Of a stretch of DNA of 5,154 nucleotides, positions 5,110 through 5,154 are shown one piece after another. Source of the stretch: Desulfuromonadaceae bacterium UBA6124 (lineage in GTDB: Bacteria; Desulfobacterota; Desulfuromonadia; Desulfuromonadales; Trichloromonadaceae); contig DIVU01000167.1 in NCBI GenBank assembly GCA_002423365.1, forward strand, positions 1 to 5,154. The letters run 5' to 3'. Positions within the stretch are counted from its first letter, which is position 1, and each line of letters opens with the position of its first letter. Under the pieces are notes generated by a model that saw only the letters and a list, made by a program, of their open reading frames with translations, did not search any database and was not told where the DNA came from. Made by a program: the position numbers and the translations under genes.

Positions 5110-5154
5110 GCTTTCAATCTCCTTTATTGATTGAATCGTTTGTGAGACAGGTTC

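Noticed and set aside
4234..5130. Plus-strand 298-codon open frame rich in Gly, Asp and His
   Set aside because: It is antisense to the well-conserved SPFH protein, with no ribosome site and no domain signal.
5124..5154. Possible 3' end of another minus-strand gene (TAA at 5124-5126)
   Set aside because: About ten codons are visible, and other frames are also possible; it cannot be called a gene from this window.

Overview
The window looks like chromosomal DNA from a GC-rich Gram-negative bacterium. A Desulfuromonadales/Geobacter-type deltaproteobacterium is my best guess, but I cannot prove it from this sequence alone. The clues are an outer-membrane beta-barrel protein, a periplasmic DsbC-like isomerase, a QmcA-type SPFH protein, a YcgN-type cysteine-cluster protein and a near-perfect sigma-54 (-24/-12) promoter. 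I see no insertion sequence, phage gene, tRNA, rRNA or CRISPR array.

Left part (1-736): the first 316 bases are the 5' end of a minus-strand gene that runs off the window. It encodes a signal peptide followed by an acidic, Thr/Ala/Ser-rich chain with no basic residues. A noncoding, AT-rich divergent spacer of about 420 bp follows. It holds the sigma-54 promoter aimed at the secreted-protein gene, an inverted repeat overlapping that promoter, a cluster of five same-strand TGTC words further upstream, and a perfect 10-bp inverted repeat just ahead of the next gene.

Middle part (737-1867): a plus-strand gene for an exported beta-barrel protein with a Pro/Ala-rich linker, which contains a run of nine C, and a C-terminal segment that resembles a degenerate OmpA-like domain. 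Its TAG stop shares the palindrome CTAG with the stop of the convergent gene on its right.

Right part (1864-5109), all minus strand, read right to left: a QmcA-like SPFH/Band 7 membrane protein overlaps by 4 bp with a short YcgN-like CxxCxxCC protein. After a 71-bp gap with a plausible sigma-70 promoter comes a DsbC-like disulfide isomerase, which overlaps by 4 bp with a UMF1-family (Atg22-like) MFS transporter. The two pairs are each probably translationally coupled; whether all four form one transcript is open. The shared theme is envelope maintenance: membrane scaffolding, thiol chemistry, export and an outer-membrane protein.

The four right-hand genes are recognisable families. The least explained part is the left end: a sigma-54-driven, acidic low-complexity secreted protein next to an outer-membrane protein. 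I do not see convincing evidence for a complete novel system within these 5 kb.
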